A stretch of 64,000 nucleotides of DNA, from the NCBI GenBank assembly GCA_965242505.1, contig OZ251449.1, positions 2,356,001 to 2,420,000 on the forward strand, written 5' to 3'. This document shows positions 43,033 through 52,030 of this stretch, one piece after another; position 1 is the first letter of the stretch, and every line of letters starts with the position of its first letter. This DNA is from UBA2966 sp965242505. Lineage in GTDB: Bacteria > Pseudomonadota > Alphaproteobacteria > UBA2966. The notes under the pieces were generated by a model that worked only from the letters and a program-made list of their open reading frames with translations, did no database searches and was not told the DNA's origin. The translations under genes were made by a program, and so were the position numbers.

Positions 43033-43263
43033 TCATTTCGTCAGCAGCAGCTTGCCGTTGCCGGTCAACCGAAGCCGGTAGGTTTCCGCGCCGTGCCGGA
43101 TGACGATCTCGCGGTCGTCGCCCAACAGGTCCCGACTGGCGTATTCCCGCCTCCCGGCGCCCCGTTCGGGCGCGGCCTCCCGTTCCGTCCTCCGCGACCG
43201 CCAAGGATCCCGGGACGCCGCCTCGAGAAGTGATCTGCCCATCTCCTCCGCCTCGCTCGTCAC
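43033..43263 (-). CDS. hemP: Hemin uptake protein HemP
   Basis: Small protein of 76 residues whose C-terminal half matches HemP/HmuP: ASRDLLGDDREIVIRHGAET followed by YRLRLTGNGKLLLTK. HmuP-type proteins help to express heme uptake genes, but no heme receptor gene is in the window. The start is uncertain: GTG at 43263 or ATG at 43242. A good promoter and Fur box lie 50-100 bases upstream. Confidence 0.88.
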   Translation of the reverse strand: MTSEAEEMGRSLLEAASRDPWRSRRTEREAAPERGAGRREYASRDLLGDDREIVIRHGAETYRLRLTGNGKLLLTK

Positions 43264-43310
43264 GGCTCCGTCTCGCGCCGCTCGCGTCCGGGCGACGTTC
43301 GACGCCGTTC

Positions 43311-43339
43311 CCTATAGCGTACGGGAAACGGCCTGTAAA
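43311..43339 (-). promoter_or_regulatory. Putative hemP promoter
   Basis: TTTACA, 17-base spacer and TATAGG on the minus strand, adjoining the Fur box. Confidence 0.62.
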
Positions 43340-43340
43340 T

Positions 43341-43359
43341 GCAAATGAGAATAATTATC
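43341..43359 (-). promoter_or_regulatory. Fur-box-like operator of hemP
   Basis: GCAAATGAGAATAATTATC on the plus strand matches the Fur consensus at 15 of 19 positions. It touches the -35 box of the hemP promoter. Confidence 0.75.
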
Positions 43360-43374
43360 GAAAAATTCGGTCGC

Positions 43375-43490
43375 GGCGCCGCAGGGGCCGTTCGCGCTCC
43401 TCCCCCCGGCGCGACCCCCACCCCGACCCTCCCCCTGCAAGGGAGAGGGAGAAGAAGAGGGGGGAGGTCGGGAGGGGGTGGACCGCCCCC
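43375..43490. repeat. Composite palindromic intergenic repeat (locus 15, B half)
   Basis: GGGCCGTTCGCGCTCCTCC, CGACCCCCACCCCGACCC and a B palindrome (CTCCCCCTGCAAGGGAGAGG), then GGAGGTCGGGAGGGGG without the A stem. Confidence 0.8.
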
Positions 43491-43510
43491 GCGCGCCGCC
43501 CCGTTCCGCG

Positions 43511-43546
43511 CAAAGAAAAAGAAAGGGGCGCGCCGAAGCGCGCCCC
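43511..43546 (-). terminator. Rho-independent terminator of the TRAP operon
   Basis: A perfect nine-base-pair stem GGGGCGCGC/GCGCGCCCC with a TTCG loop, followed on the minus strand by TTTCTTTTTCTTT. It lies 60 bases after the dctP stop. Confidence 0.93.
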
Positions 43547-43606
43547 GATTTACCCGTGAAAACTCGTTCGGTTCGGGAGGACGCCCCGCCCCCCCGAACC
43601 GACGGG

Positions 43607-44683
43607 TCACCTCATCGCGGCCTTGCCCAGCACCCGCATGTCTTCCTGGGCGATCGCCTCCTCCGCGCGCGCCACGGCGGCGCGGATGGCGTCCGGATAC
43701 TTGGTTCCGAACTGGTCGACGAACCACTTCTCGACGGCCTCCTGGCCCTTCAGCAGGAACTGCCGCTGCTCGGCCGTCGGGTAGTAGATCTCCCCTCCGG
43801 CCTCGGCGAACTGCTTGTAGAAGGGCAGCGTATAGGCCTCGAAGTATCCGGTGCACGTCGCCTTCAACCGGTCCATGCCGTCGACAAAGACGGTCTGCAG
43901 CTCCGGTTTCAGACCCTGGAGATACGGCTCGTGCATCCACCAGAAGAACATGATGTAGGTGTGCTGATCCCGGAACAGGTACTTGAGGTACTGCTGGAAG
44001 TCCATCGAGATGATGTCCATCAGCGAGTTCTTCGTCCCGTAGACGATGCCGGTCGCCAGGGACGTGTAGAGCTCCTGCCAGGGGATCGGCGTCGGCGACA
44101 GGCCGACGGCCTTGGCCAGCTCCATCGAGATCGGCGATTCGATGGTGCGGATCTTCTTGCCGTCCCAGTCGTCCGGCAGGTTGCTCGTCGGTCCCTTGTC
44201 GATGAAGAAGCTGCGCCAGCCGTGGTTGCCCGACATGCCGACCATGCGGACGGTCTGCAACGCCTCCAGCACGTCGTTGTTGAGCATCTCGTTGAGTTCC
44301 GGATCCTCCATCACCTTGTTGACCACGCGGTCGTTCTTCAGGAGATAGGGGATGTCGAAGGCTTGGATGGGACCGAACAGGTTGGAGATGCCGCCGCCCG
44401 TCGTGAAGGTCAGCTCGAGGCTGCCGAGCTGGACCGCCTCGACGGATTGCCGGAAGTTTCCGAGCTGCGCCGCCGGATAGACCTGGACGTCGAAGCGGTT
44501 ACCCGAGGTCCGCTCCATGTAGCCTTCCATCACCTCCAGGCAGACCTGCACCGGCGTGTTGGCGCTGGCGACGTGATTGACCTTCAGGACGGTCTCTTGC
44601 GCCGACGCCGCGCCGGCGCCCAACAGCGCCGCGAAGCCGACGCCGGCCGCGAGGCCGGTACGCTTTCTCGATCTTGTCGTCAT
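43607..44683 (-). CDS. TRAP transporter solute-binding protein (DctP family)
   Basis: Periplasmic binding protein of 358 residues with a signal peptide (AAGVGFAALLGAGAASAQ). DctP landmarks are VASANTPVQVCLEVMEGYM, FDVQVYPAAQLGNFRQSVEA and the DGKKIRTIESPISMELAKAV segment with its ligand-binding arginine. The substrate is an organic acid or similar, and cannot be named. AAAGGGAGGAC precedes the ATG. It is the last gene of dctQ-dctM-dctP and is followed by a terminator. Confidence 0.94.
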   Translation of the reverse strand: MTTRSRKRTGLAAGVGFAALLGAGAASAQETVLKVNHVASANTPVQVCLEVMEGYMERTSGNRFDVQVYPAAQLGNFRQSVEAVQLGSLELTFTTGGGISNLFGPIQAFDIPYLLKNDRVVNKVMEDPELNEMLNNDVLEALQTVRMVGMSGNHGWRSFFIDKGPTSNLPDDWDGKKIRTIESPISMELAKAVGLSPTPIPWQELYTSLATGIVYGTKNSLMDIISMDFQQYLKYLFRDQHTYIMFFWWMHEPYLQGLKPELQTVFVDGMDRLKATCTGYFEAYTLPFYKQFAEAGGEIYYPTAEQRQFLLKGQEAVEKWFVDQFGTKYPDAIRAAVARAEEAIAQEDMRVLGKAAMR

Positions 44684-44788
44684 ACTGCTTGTCCTCCCTT
44701 TGCCATGAAGTTCAAGGTTGTCGAACGGCCGAAACCGCCGCCCGACGATTCGCGCGCCGCGGAAAGATCGACTCGCGCCGCGGAAAGG

Positions 44789-46120
44789 TCAACCGCCACC
44801 GAACACGCCCGCCATCCACGAGTCGTCCGGAATCCTCGCGAACCCCAGCGCGCGCGGCAACGTCAAGGCGATGTCCGGAAGCAGGGTCACCAGAAGAATC
44901 GCCGTCAGGTGCACCATCAGATAGGGCATCAACTGCCTGGCGATGACCTCGATGCCGAGTCGCGTCAGGCTCGACGCCACGAACAGGATCAGGCCCATCG
45001 GCGGCGTGGCCAGGCCCACGGTCACGTTGATGCACATGATGATGGCGAAGTGCAGGGGATCGATGCCCAGTTGATAGAGCGTCGGCGCCAGGACCGGGCC
45101 GAGGATGAGGATGGCCGGAACGGCGTCCAGGAACATGCCGGTGAGCAGAAGCAGCAGGTTCACCAGCAGCAGCAGGATGATCGGGTTTTCGGTGATCGTG
45201 AACAGCGCCCTGCCGAGGGCCTGGGGCACGCCGGAAACGGTGGCCACCCAACCGAACACCGTGGACGTCCCGACGATCAGAAGGATCGTCGAGGCGATCA
45301 GTCCGGTGCGCAGAAACAGCTGCGGCAACTCCGCCAGCGGCAGCGTGCGCATCACGAAGATGCTGAGCACCAGGGCGTAGAAGGCCGCCGCGCCCGCCGA
45401 CTCGGTCGGCGTGAAGACGCCCGAGAGGATGCCGCCGATGATGATGATGGGCGTGAGCAACGGCAGGAACGCGCCCTTGAAGGCGTCCCAGATCTCGCCC
45501 ACCGAGGCGCGGGCGCCGCTCTTCGGATAATTGCGCCGCTCGCCGAGGACCTTCGTCAGCACCATGAGGCCGATGCCGATGAGGAGGCCGGGGATGAAAC
45601 CGGCGAGGAACAGGCCGGCGACCGACACCTTCATGATGAAGGCGTAGATGATCATGATGATGCTGGGCGGAATGATCGGCCCGATGACCGACGACGCCGC
45701 CGTCACCGCGGCGGAAAACGCCCGGGAGTATCCGTCGCGCTCCATGGCGGGGATCATGATCGAGCCGATGGCCGAGGTGTCCGCGACCGCCGAACCCGAG
45801 AGGCCGGCGAACAACATGCTGGCGACGATGTTCACCTGCGCCAGACCGGCGCGGAAGTGGCCGACCAGCACTCGGGCGAAACGCACCATGTTCTCGGTGA
45901 TGCCGCTCGTGTTCATGATCTCGCCGGCGAGCACGAACAGCGGGATGGCGAGCAGCGGGAACTGGTTGATGCCGCCGAAGATCCGCTGCGGCAGCATCTT
46001 GAAGAACAACGACTTGTCGTCGAGCACGAAGCCCATCAGCGGGGCGAAGCCCAGCGCGAACACGATCGGCATCCCGATCGCCATGGAACCCAGGAAAATC
46101 CAGAAGAACGTTATCGGCAT
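44789..46120 (-). CDS. TRAP transporter large permease (DctM family)
   Basis: Membrane protein of 443 residues with about 12 helices and the DctM landmarks FAGLSGSAVADTSAIGSIMI, SSVIGPIIPPSIIMIIYA, FTPTESAGAAAFYAL and ATPPMGLILFVAS. It carries the sodium-coupled translocation path. It starts 34 bases after dctQ. Confidence 0.96.
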   Translation of the reverse strand: MPITFFWIFLGSMAIGMPIVFALGFAPLMGFVLDDKSLFFKMLPQRIFGGINQFPLLAIPLFVLAGEIMNTSGITENMVRFARVLVGHFRAGLAQVNIVASMLFAGLSGSAVADTSAIGSIMIPAMERDGYSRAFSAAVTAASSVIGPIIPPSIIMIIYAFIMKVSVAGLFLAGFIPGLLIGIGLMVLTKVLGERRNYPKSGARASVGEIWDAFKGAFLPLLTPIIIIGGILSGVFTPTESAGAAAFYALVLSIFVMRTLPLAELPQLFLRTGLIASTILLIVGTSTVFGWVATVSGVPQALGRALFTITENPIILLLLVNLLLLLTGMFLDAVPAILILGPVLAPTLYQLGIDPLHFAIIMCINVTVGLATPPMGLILFVASSLTRLGIEVIARQLMPYLMVHLTAILLVTLLPDIALTLPRALGFARIPDDSWMAGVFGGG

Positions 46121-46154
46121 CGTCTCACCCGCTCAGCCCGAGGAACCGGCGCCC

Positions 46155-46730
46155 CTACTCGCCGGACAGCGTCGCCTCCTCCGCATGATGCATCTCCGTG
46201 TCCTCGAACTCGGGCAGGCTGCCCTGCTCCGGATCGATGATGCCGACGAACGCCTTCAGCCAGTGCTCGACGAGCACCAGGATCATGATCGCGCTGCCGA
46301 CCGGAACCGAGAGGTAGACCCAGAAGAACGAGATCGGCAGCGACGTCCACTTCTGCGGCCAGGCGTTCAGGGCGAGGCCCCATCCCTCGACCGCCATCTC
46401 GTAGAGCAGGAAGAGCACGCCGGAGAACACGACCAGGTACATGAAGTACTTGACGCGCTCCGGCATCATTCTGGGCAGATTGTCGATGGCCACGTGGCCC
46501 GTCCGCTTGAGCACGATCGGAGACGCCAGAAAGACCAGCCAGAGCATCAGGTACTTGGCCGTCTCCTCGTACCAGCCCAGCGCATCGTTCAGGACGTAAC
46601 GCCAGAACACGCCGACGAAGATGATCCCCGCTATCAAACCGACGACCACCATCGTCGACCACTTGCAAAGCTCGAGTATCCGGTCGGTGAGCCAGTCCAA
46701 CCCGTTCGCGAGTTGCAATATCGGTTTCAT
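46155..46730 (-). CDS. TRAP transporter small permease (DctQ family)
   Basis: Four-helix membrane protein of 191 residues. VVGLIAGIIFVGVFWRYVLN, GWYEETAKYLMLWLVFLASP and GHVAIDNLPRMMPERVKYF are typical DctQ elements. It pairs with DctM. It is probably the first gene of the transporter operon. Confidence 0.94.
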   Translation of the reverse strand: MKPILQLANGLDWLTDRILELCKWSTMVVVGLIAGIIFVGVFWRYVLNDALGWYEETAKYLMLWLVFLASPIVLKRTGHVAIDNLPRMMPERVKYFMYLVVFSGVLFLLYEMAVEGWGLALNAWPQKWTSLPISFFWVYLSVPVGSAIMILVLVEHWLKAFVGIIDPEQGSLPEFEDTEMHHAEEATLSGE

Positions 46731-46838
46731 GCCCTCCCCCTCGTTCCCGCGCCTGCGGCGCGGGGAAGCCGCGCGGCGGTCGGAGCCCGGACCTTCGGCC
46801 CGCCGCGCGATCCCAGCATACCCTCGGGACCCGCCTTG

Positions 46839-47453
46839 TCAATCGCGCCCCGCGCGCCGATCGTCGAGGACGCCCTTCATGTCGCGGAACTCGGCGTATA
46901 TCCGGGGATCGAAGCGCTCGAGCAGCCCGAAATACTTCTCCACGTACCGCGGATTGTCCCATTTGCCCGCGCGGAACTCCTTCATCAGGCTGTCGCACAG
47001 CCGACGCTCGAGTTCCGGCCTGCCGTCCGCCACGATGAACCTGCGCTTTATCTCCGAGTAGGCGAGGTCCCTGGTCTCCCTGGAGAGCCGCTCGACCGCG
47101 CCCACCGATCCGGTGGCCGTCTGCCGCTCCATGACCTTGCGATGAACGGCGACGATCATGCCCGCGATGACGCTGTCGTTGCGGACGTAGCGGCCGTGAA
47201 CGGCGTCGAAGAATTCGCCCGCCGCTCCCTGCGCGCCGGCGCAGTTCTCGAAGATCCCGCTCATGACGCCGGAGTTCCGGTAGATGGCGATGAAGAGGTC
47301 GTTGAGGGTCCGGCCGACGTCCTCCCGGCCCCGTTCCGCCGCCGCGGGGGCGCCGAAGCCGAGCGCGCCGGCCAGCAGGCAGGCGGCGGCCCAGGGACGG
47401 ATTCCCGGCGCGGGGCCGATCCCTCCCTTCTCGGACGCCATTACCTTCGACAT
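46839..47453 (-). CDS. Secreted protein of unknown function next to the TRAP operon
   Basis: Protein of 204 residues with a signal peptide (ACLLAGALGFGAPAAAE). The mature part is helical and rich in charged residues, with two cysteines. No family recognised. It lies 108 bases upstream of dctQ on the same strand and may share its promoter region or substrate. Confidence 0.65.
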   Translation of the reverse strand: MSKVMASEKGGIGPAPGIRPWAAACLLAGALGFGAPAAAERGREDVGRTLNDLFIAIYRNSGVMSGIFENCAGAQGAAGEFFDAVHGRYVRNDSVIAGMIVAVHRKVMERQTATGSVGAVERLSRETRDLAYSEIKRRFIVADGRPELERRLCDSLMKEFRAGKWDNPRYVEKYFGLLERFDPRIYAEFRDMKGVLDDRRAGRD

Positions 47454-47567
47454 CGCGGTTCCCTCGCCGCACCCGACGGTTCGGCCGCCGGCCCGCGGGG
47501 CCGGACCGTCGATCGGCCGGCGCCAAGCTCGCGCGATCGCCGGCGCCCGTCAAGCCCGCCCTTCCCG

Positions 47568-47735
47568 GCGTTGCGGAACCGCGGTCCACCCCCCCTCCCG
47601 ACCTCCCCCCTGTTATGGGGGAGGAGTGTGGATGGCTCCCTCCGCCCTCCTTCTTCTCCCTCCCCCTGGCAGGGGGAGGGTCGGGGTGGGAGTCGCCAGC
47701 GGAAGCGCGCGTCCGATCCACCCCCTCCCGACCAC
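47568..47735. repeat. Composite palindromic intergenic repeat (locus 16, full unit)
   Basis: GTTGCGGAACCGCGGTCC leader, A palindrome with TTATGG loop, GAGTGTGGATGG spacer, B palindrome (CCCCCTGGCAGGGGGAGGG). The tail after TCGGGGTGGGAGTCG is diverged. Confidence 0.83.
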
Positions 47736-47864
47736 CGCCCGGTGAAGAGGCGGCGTTGACGGCGACGGTCGTTTTCGACTATGGATCAAGGGGTTCGGGC
47801 GCACGGCGAGAGGAAGCGGCGCGCCTCGGCCCCGGACGCCCACTCACCCGGAGGACTCGAGCCC

Positions 47865-48344
47865 GTGAACGCGCGCGACTTGATGGCGGCCGCCTGCGCC
47901 CTGGCCGAATCCGGCCGCGGGAACCCTTCGCAGGCGCGGCTCCGCCGCGCCGTCAGCACCGCCTACTACGCGATGTTCCACTGCCTGGCGGCGACGGCGG
48001 CCGACCTGTTGATCGGCCCGGCGCGCAGCCCGGCATGGCATCGGGTGTACCGCGCATTGGAGCACGGCAGGGCCAGGGGCGCGTGTCGGCAAGGACAGGC
48101 GATGCGGGAGTTTCCGGCGGAGGTCCGCAACTTCGCCAGGTCGTTCGTCGTGTTGCAGGTCGAGCGGCAACAGGCCGACTATGCGCTGGACGTGGAGGCT
48201 TACCGGACGTCCGACGTTCTGGAATACATTGCCTCCGCAGAGCGCGCCATCGACCGGTTCGAGCAGGCGGACGCCGCGGCCAGGCGCGCTTTCGCCGCTC
48301 ATGTGCTATTCAGGCAACGATCGCCCCAGGAGATTCCGGGATGA
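47865..48344 (+). CDS. HEPN-domain protein, UPF0332-like (module 2)
   Basis: Helical protein of 159 residues, homologous to 26275-26787. ARLRRAVSTAYYAMFHCLA (residues 24-42) and LQVERQQADYALDVEAYR (97-114) match the core of the other copy. The GTG start at 47865 is chosen for GGAGGACTC just before it. The frame is open 84 bases further upstream. Its stop overlaps the ATG of the partner gene (ATGA), so the two are coupled. A toxin or RNase role is inferred from the family. Confidence 0.78.
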   Translation: MNARDLMAAACALAESGRGNPSQARLRRAVSTAYYAMFHCLAATAADLLIGPARSPAWHRVYRALEHGRARGACRQGQAMREFPAEVRNFARSFVVLQVERQQADYALDVEAYRTSDVLEYIASAERAIDRFEQADAAARRAFAAHVLFRQRSPQEIPG

Positions 48345-48640
48345 ACGAGCAGCAGGTTCGCGAGATCGCGGAGGCGGCCTTCAAGGCCCGCTTCGCCGAC
48401 ATCCCCGTCGTCAGCGTCGACGTCAAGCCCGGTTTCGACCACTACGACGACCCCATGCTGGACGTGAAGATCGTCTACGACGGCGAGGTCGAGCAGTTGA
48501 TCGGCCGAGGGCGTTCGATGGAGGTGCGCTCGGAGATCATCGAGAAGGTGTGGGAGGAGGCGGAGGACTCTCCCGGCTGGCCCCAGGTCCACTTCATCGC
48601 CAAATCCGACCTCGAGCAGCCCGCCCCGGCCGCCGCCTGA
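48341..48640 (+). CDS. Small partner protein of HEPN module 2 (unknown family)
   Basis: Acidic protein of 99 residues. N-terminal helix (QVREIAEAAFKARFADI), strand (DPMLDVKIVYDGE), basic helix (RSMEVRSEIIEKVWEEAED) and strand (WPQVHFIAKSDLEQP). The order of elements and the DP...V...W.QVxF pattern resemble the partner at 25981-26268, although pairwise identity looks low. No nucleotidyltransferase motif. It is translationally coupled to the HEPN gene in front. Confidence 0.72.
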   Translation: MNEQQVREIAEAAFKARFADIPVVSVDVKPGFDHYDDPMLDVKIVYDGEVEQLIGRGRSMEVRSEIIEKVWEEAEDSPGWPQVHFIAKSDLEQPAPAAA

Positions 48641-48731
48641 CCCTCCACCTCTGCGGAGGCGGGCGGGCTCGCGTTCGCCATGGTATGCGCGGCGCTTGCA
48701 AATCATCGCGGCCGCCTTCACGAATCCCCCC

Positions 48732-49151
48732 ATGGAGGAACGCGACCCCGAACGGGCGGGGGAGAGGACGTTCTACGAGCGCCTCGATCCCGTATTTCGC
48801 CAGTACGTCGACGAACTGGCGCGGCAGGCGGCGACGCTGTTGTGGCCGGAGCGCCGGGCCGCCCTCGTCGCGTTCTACCGGGGCGTCGCCGGCGCGCCGC
48901 CCGACGAGCTCCAGGCGTCGGTCGAGGCGCTGGGACTCCCGCTCGACGCGGCGGAAACCCCTCCGGAGCGGGTGTTCCGCGCCGTGCTGACCGCCTGGAT
49001 CGAGCGGGTCGGCTTCGAGGAAGTGACCAATCCCGATCAGGCCGTGCTCTACGCCCTGTCGTACGAAGGCGCGCACGTGGCGCGGGCCGAGGCCTGGTTC
49101 GCGGAACGACCGGAGCACCTGGCCGCGCTCGGCGCGGCCGCCGACGATTGA
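48732..49151 (+). CDS. Hypothetical protein
   Basis: Protein of 139 residues, helical and acidic, with a central SVEALGLPLDAAETPPERV. No family recognised. The ATG at 48732 is chosen. The frame is open 36 bases further upstream and the ribosome site is weak. It follows HEPN module 2 on the same strand after 91 bases, so it could be a third member, but this is speculative. Confidence 0.5.
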   Translation: MEERDPERAGERTFYERLDPVFRQYVDELARQAATLLWPERRAALVAFYRGVAGAPPDELQASVEALGLPLDAAETPPERVFRAVLTAWIERVGFEEVTNPDQAVLYALSYEGAHVARAEAWFAERPEHLAALGAAADD

Positions 49152-49291
49152 ATCGAGACGCCGCGCGGTCCGGCGAAGCCCTTTCCTCCGGTCGTTCGGG
49201 CGTGTATTTTCGCGACCGCAGGCCCGGCGGCGCGACCGGCGTCGAGAACGGGTTCCCATGACGATCGATCCACATCGGGACGGGGGGTGAC

Positions 49292-50983
49292 ATGGCCCGG
49301 ATGAACGGAGGAACGGCAGTCGTCGAGACGCTGCGGGCCGCGGGAGTGACGCACGTGTTCGGCCTTCTCGGATCGTCGACGATGGAAGTCTACGACGCGC
49401 TCTACGACGCCGATGACGTCAAGTACGTCGGCGTCCGGCACGAGGCCTTCGGCGTCCACATGGCAGACGGCTTCGCGCGCGCCACGGGCCGTCCCGGCGT
49501 CTTCCTCGCGGGACAGGCGGGCCCCGGGTCCGTCAACATGGCGCCCGGCATGGCCGCCGCCAAGCTCGCCTATTCTCCCGTCGTCTGCCTCACGGGACTG
49601 GTCGCCACCGACCACTTCGGCCGGGACGCGTTCCAGGAGATCGATCAGCAGAACCTTTTCGCGCCCCTGGTCAAGAAGAACATCACGGTGATTCGCCCCG
49701 ACCGCGTTCCCGCCGCGATCGAGGAGGCCCTGCGCGTCGCCAATTCGGGACGGCGGGGACCCGTCGCCGTGAACGTTCCGCGGGACATGTTCGCCGCGCA
49801 GATCGAGGCCAAGATCAGGGCCCCCGACTTCGAGGCCGGCTCGGCGGCGGGAACCTTCAACCCGGCCGCGGTCGCCAGGGCGTGCGAAATCCTCCGCGAC
49901 GCGAAGGCCCCCGTCATTCTGGCCGGCGCGGGGGTGAAATGGGGCGGGGGCGCGGACCAGGTCCGCCGCCTGTCGAGCCGGTTGCAGATCCCGGTCACGG
50001 CGTCGGCCGGGCACCCGGACGCGATCCCCACGAGCCATCCGCTCTTCGCCGGCCAGATCGGCCCGCGCGGGAACGAAGTCGCCAGCGCCGCGACGCGGGA
50101 GGCCGACGTCATTCTCGCGCTCGGCACGCGCCTCGCCTTCAACACGACCTTCTACGCCTACAACGACATCAACGAGGACGCGAAGATCGTCCAGGTCGAC
50201 ATCGAGCCCGAGGCGCTCGGCAAGTACTTCCCGATCGAGGTCGGGATCGTCGGCGACGCGGGGGCCGCGGCCGGGGCCATCGCCGACGGCCTGAGCGACG
50301 TGGAGACGGAGTCCGTCCCGTGGAAGGCGCGCACCCGGCGATTCCTCGAGGACCTCGAGGCGCTGTGGAAAACCCGGGAAGAGGACGGCAAGAGCACGCT
50401 CACGCCCCTGCGGCCGGAGCGCGTGTTCGCGGAACTGCGCCGGTCGGCGCCCGAGAACGCGCTGTACACGCTCGACGCCGGCACCATGTGCCTCCAGGCG
50501 ACGGACAAGCTGCGATACGGCGGCGCGCCCAGCATGCTGACGCCCCTGGACTACGGCCTGGTCGGCTTCGGGTTCCCGTGCGGTCTGGGCGCCAAGTGCG
50601 GGCGGCCCGACCGTCCCGTCGTCACCCTTCACGGGGACGGCGGTTTCGGCATGGTCCTGCCGGAGTTCGCGACGGCCGTCCAGTCGGAGATCCACACCGT
50701 GACGGTCGTCTTCGACAACGGTTGCTGGGGGGCGGAGAAGTCCTATCAGCGCGACTTCTACCAGGGCCGTTACATAGGCTGCGACACCATCAACCCGCGA
50801 TACGACGAATTCGCGAGGCTTTACGGCGCGGAGGGATACTTCTGCGAGGAGCCGGGAAGCGTGGCGGACGCCATGAGCCAGGCCGCGAAGGCGGACTGTC
50901 CGGTGATCGTCCACGTCAAGGTCGATCCCGAGGCGATGATCAGCTTCCGCCGCGACGCGTTCACCCACCGGGCGCAACCGTAG
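49292..50983 (+). CDS. ThDP-dependent enzyme resembling sulfoacetaldehyde acetyltransferase
   Basis: Thiamine-diphosphate enzyme of 563 residues with the three acetolactate-synthase-type domains. The cofactor-activating glutamate is in VGVRHEAFGVHMADGFAR, and the ThDP/metal motif is HGDGGFGMVLPEF ending in VVFDNGCWGAEKSYQRDFYQ. The WGAEK...DFY stretch is the part I associate with Xsc, which converts sulfoacetaldehyde and phosphate to acetyl phosphate and sulfite. Xsc neighbours such as pta are absent, so a related reaction is possible. The ribosome site GGGGGGTGAC is good. An epimerase gene follows. Confidence 0.82.
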   Translation: MARMNGGTAVVETLRAAGVTHVFGLLGSSTMEVYDALYDADDVKYVGVRHEAFGVHMADGFARATGRPGVFLAGQAGPGSVNMAPGMAAAKLAYSPVVCLTGLVATDHFGRDAFQEIDQQNLFAPLVKKNITVIRPDRVPAAIEEALRVANSGRRGPVAVNVPRDMFAAQIEAKIRAPDFEAGSAAGTFNPAAVARACEILRDAKAPVILAGAGVKWGGGADQVRRLSSRLQIPVTASAGHPDAIPTSHPLFAGQIGPRGNEVASAATREADVILALGTRLAFNTTFYAYNDINEDAKIVQVDIEPEALGKYFPIEVGIVGDAGAAAGAIADGLSDVETESVPWKARTRRFLEDLEALWKTREEDGKSTLTPLRPERVFAELRRSAPENALYTLDAGTMCLQATDKLRYGGAPSMLTPLDYGLVGFGFPCGLGAKCGRPDRPVVTLHGDGGFGMVLPEFATAVQSEIHTVTVVFDNGCWGAEKSYQRDFYQGRYIGCDTINPRYDEFARLYGAEGYFCEEPGSVADAMSQAAKADCPVIVHVKVDPEAMISFRRDAFTHRAQP

Positions 50984-51049
50984 GCCCGAAGGCCCCGGGA
51001 CCGCCGGGGCCGCGGCCGATCCGCCCGCCATCCGAATCGAGAGGGGAAC

Positions 51050-52030
51050 ATGCGCGTTCTCGTGACCGGAGCCACGGGGTTCGTGGGACTGAACGTCGTC
51101 GAGGCGCTGCTCGCGCGAGGCGACCGCGTCGTGGCGTTCGACACGGCGCCGCTGCCGCCGGGGGGAGAGGCCGCCCTCGGGGAGTTCGGCGACCGGGTGG
51201 AGATGGTGAACGGCGACGTCCGCGACCGGGAGGCCGTCGCCGGAGCGATGTCGGGCTGCGATGCGTTGATCCACGCCGCGGCGATCACCGCCGGTCTCGA
51301 ACGGGAACGGCGCGACGCCCATCTGATCGTGGACGTCAACGTGAAGGGCACCGTCAACGCGATGGACGCCGCCCGCGAGGCCGGCGTCGGGCGGATCGTT
51401 CACTTCTCCTCCTCGGGCGTGTACGGCGAGAGCTCGTTCGAGCACGACGTTCTCCGCGAGGACGGCGCGATGCCGCTTCCCGATTCGCTCTACACGATCA
51501 CCAAATACGCCGGCGAGCGGATCGCGCTCAGGCATCGCGCGTTGCACGGCCTCGATCTCGTGTGCCTGCGTCCCGGCTACGTGTTCGGTCCGTGGGAACG
51601 CAACACCGGCGTGCGCGACACGCTGTCGCCGGTGTTGCAGGCGTCGGTCGCGGCGGCGCGGGGCGAGGAGGCCGTGATGCCCCGGCCGTGCCTCCGGGAC
51701 TGGGCCTACAGCCGGGACGTCGCCGACTCCGCGGTCGCGCTCCTGGGCGCCGACGCCCCGCGGAGCGCGATCTACAATTCGGCGGGGCCGGAGTCCTGGA
51801 CCCTGGAGAGCTGGTGCGAACGGCTGGCCGGGCGCTTTCCCGGATTCGCCTACCGGATCGGCGGCGACGCCAACATCGAGCTGAACAACCCGAGGGACCG
51901 CGGGATACTGGACATGTCGCGGTTGAAGGCCGACGCCGGCTTCGTCCCCCGCTACGGACTGGCGGAATCGTTCGACGACTACATGGACTGGATAGACCGC
52001 CAGCCCGATTTCGCGAACACGCCCCTATGA
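51050..52030 (+). CDS. NAD-dependent epimerase/dehydratase (extended SDR)
   Basis: Extended short-chain dehydrogenase of 326 residues. The nucleotide motif is VTGATGFVGLNVVEALL. The catalytic residues are S in HFSSSGVYGE and YxxxK in LYTITKYAGERIAL. RPGYVFGPWERNTGVRDT and the C-terminal TLESWCERL region fit the NDP-sugar epimerase class. Substrate unknown. GAGAGGGGAAC precedes the ATG, 66 bases after the ThDP gene, so cotranscription is likely. Confidence 0.9.
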   Translation: MRVLVTGATGFVGLNVVEALLARGDRVVAFDTAPLPPGGEAALGEFGDRVEMVNGDVRDREAVAGAMSGCDALIHAAAITAGLERERRDAHLIVDVNVKGTVNAMDAAREAGVGRIVHFSSSGVYGESSFEHDVLREDGAMPLPDSLYTITKYAGERIALRHRALHGLDLVCLRPGYVFGPWERNTGVRDTLSPVLQASVAAARGEEAVMPRPCLRDWAYSRDVADSAVALLGADAPRSAIYNSAGPESWTLESWCERLAGRFPGFAYRIGGDANIELNNPRDRGILDMSRLKADAGFVPRYGLAESFDDYMDWIDRQPDFANTPL

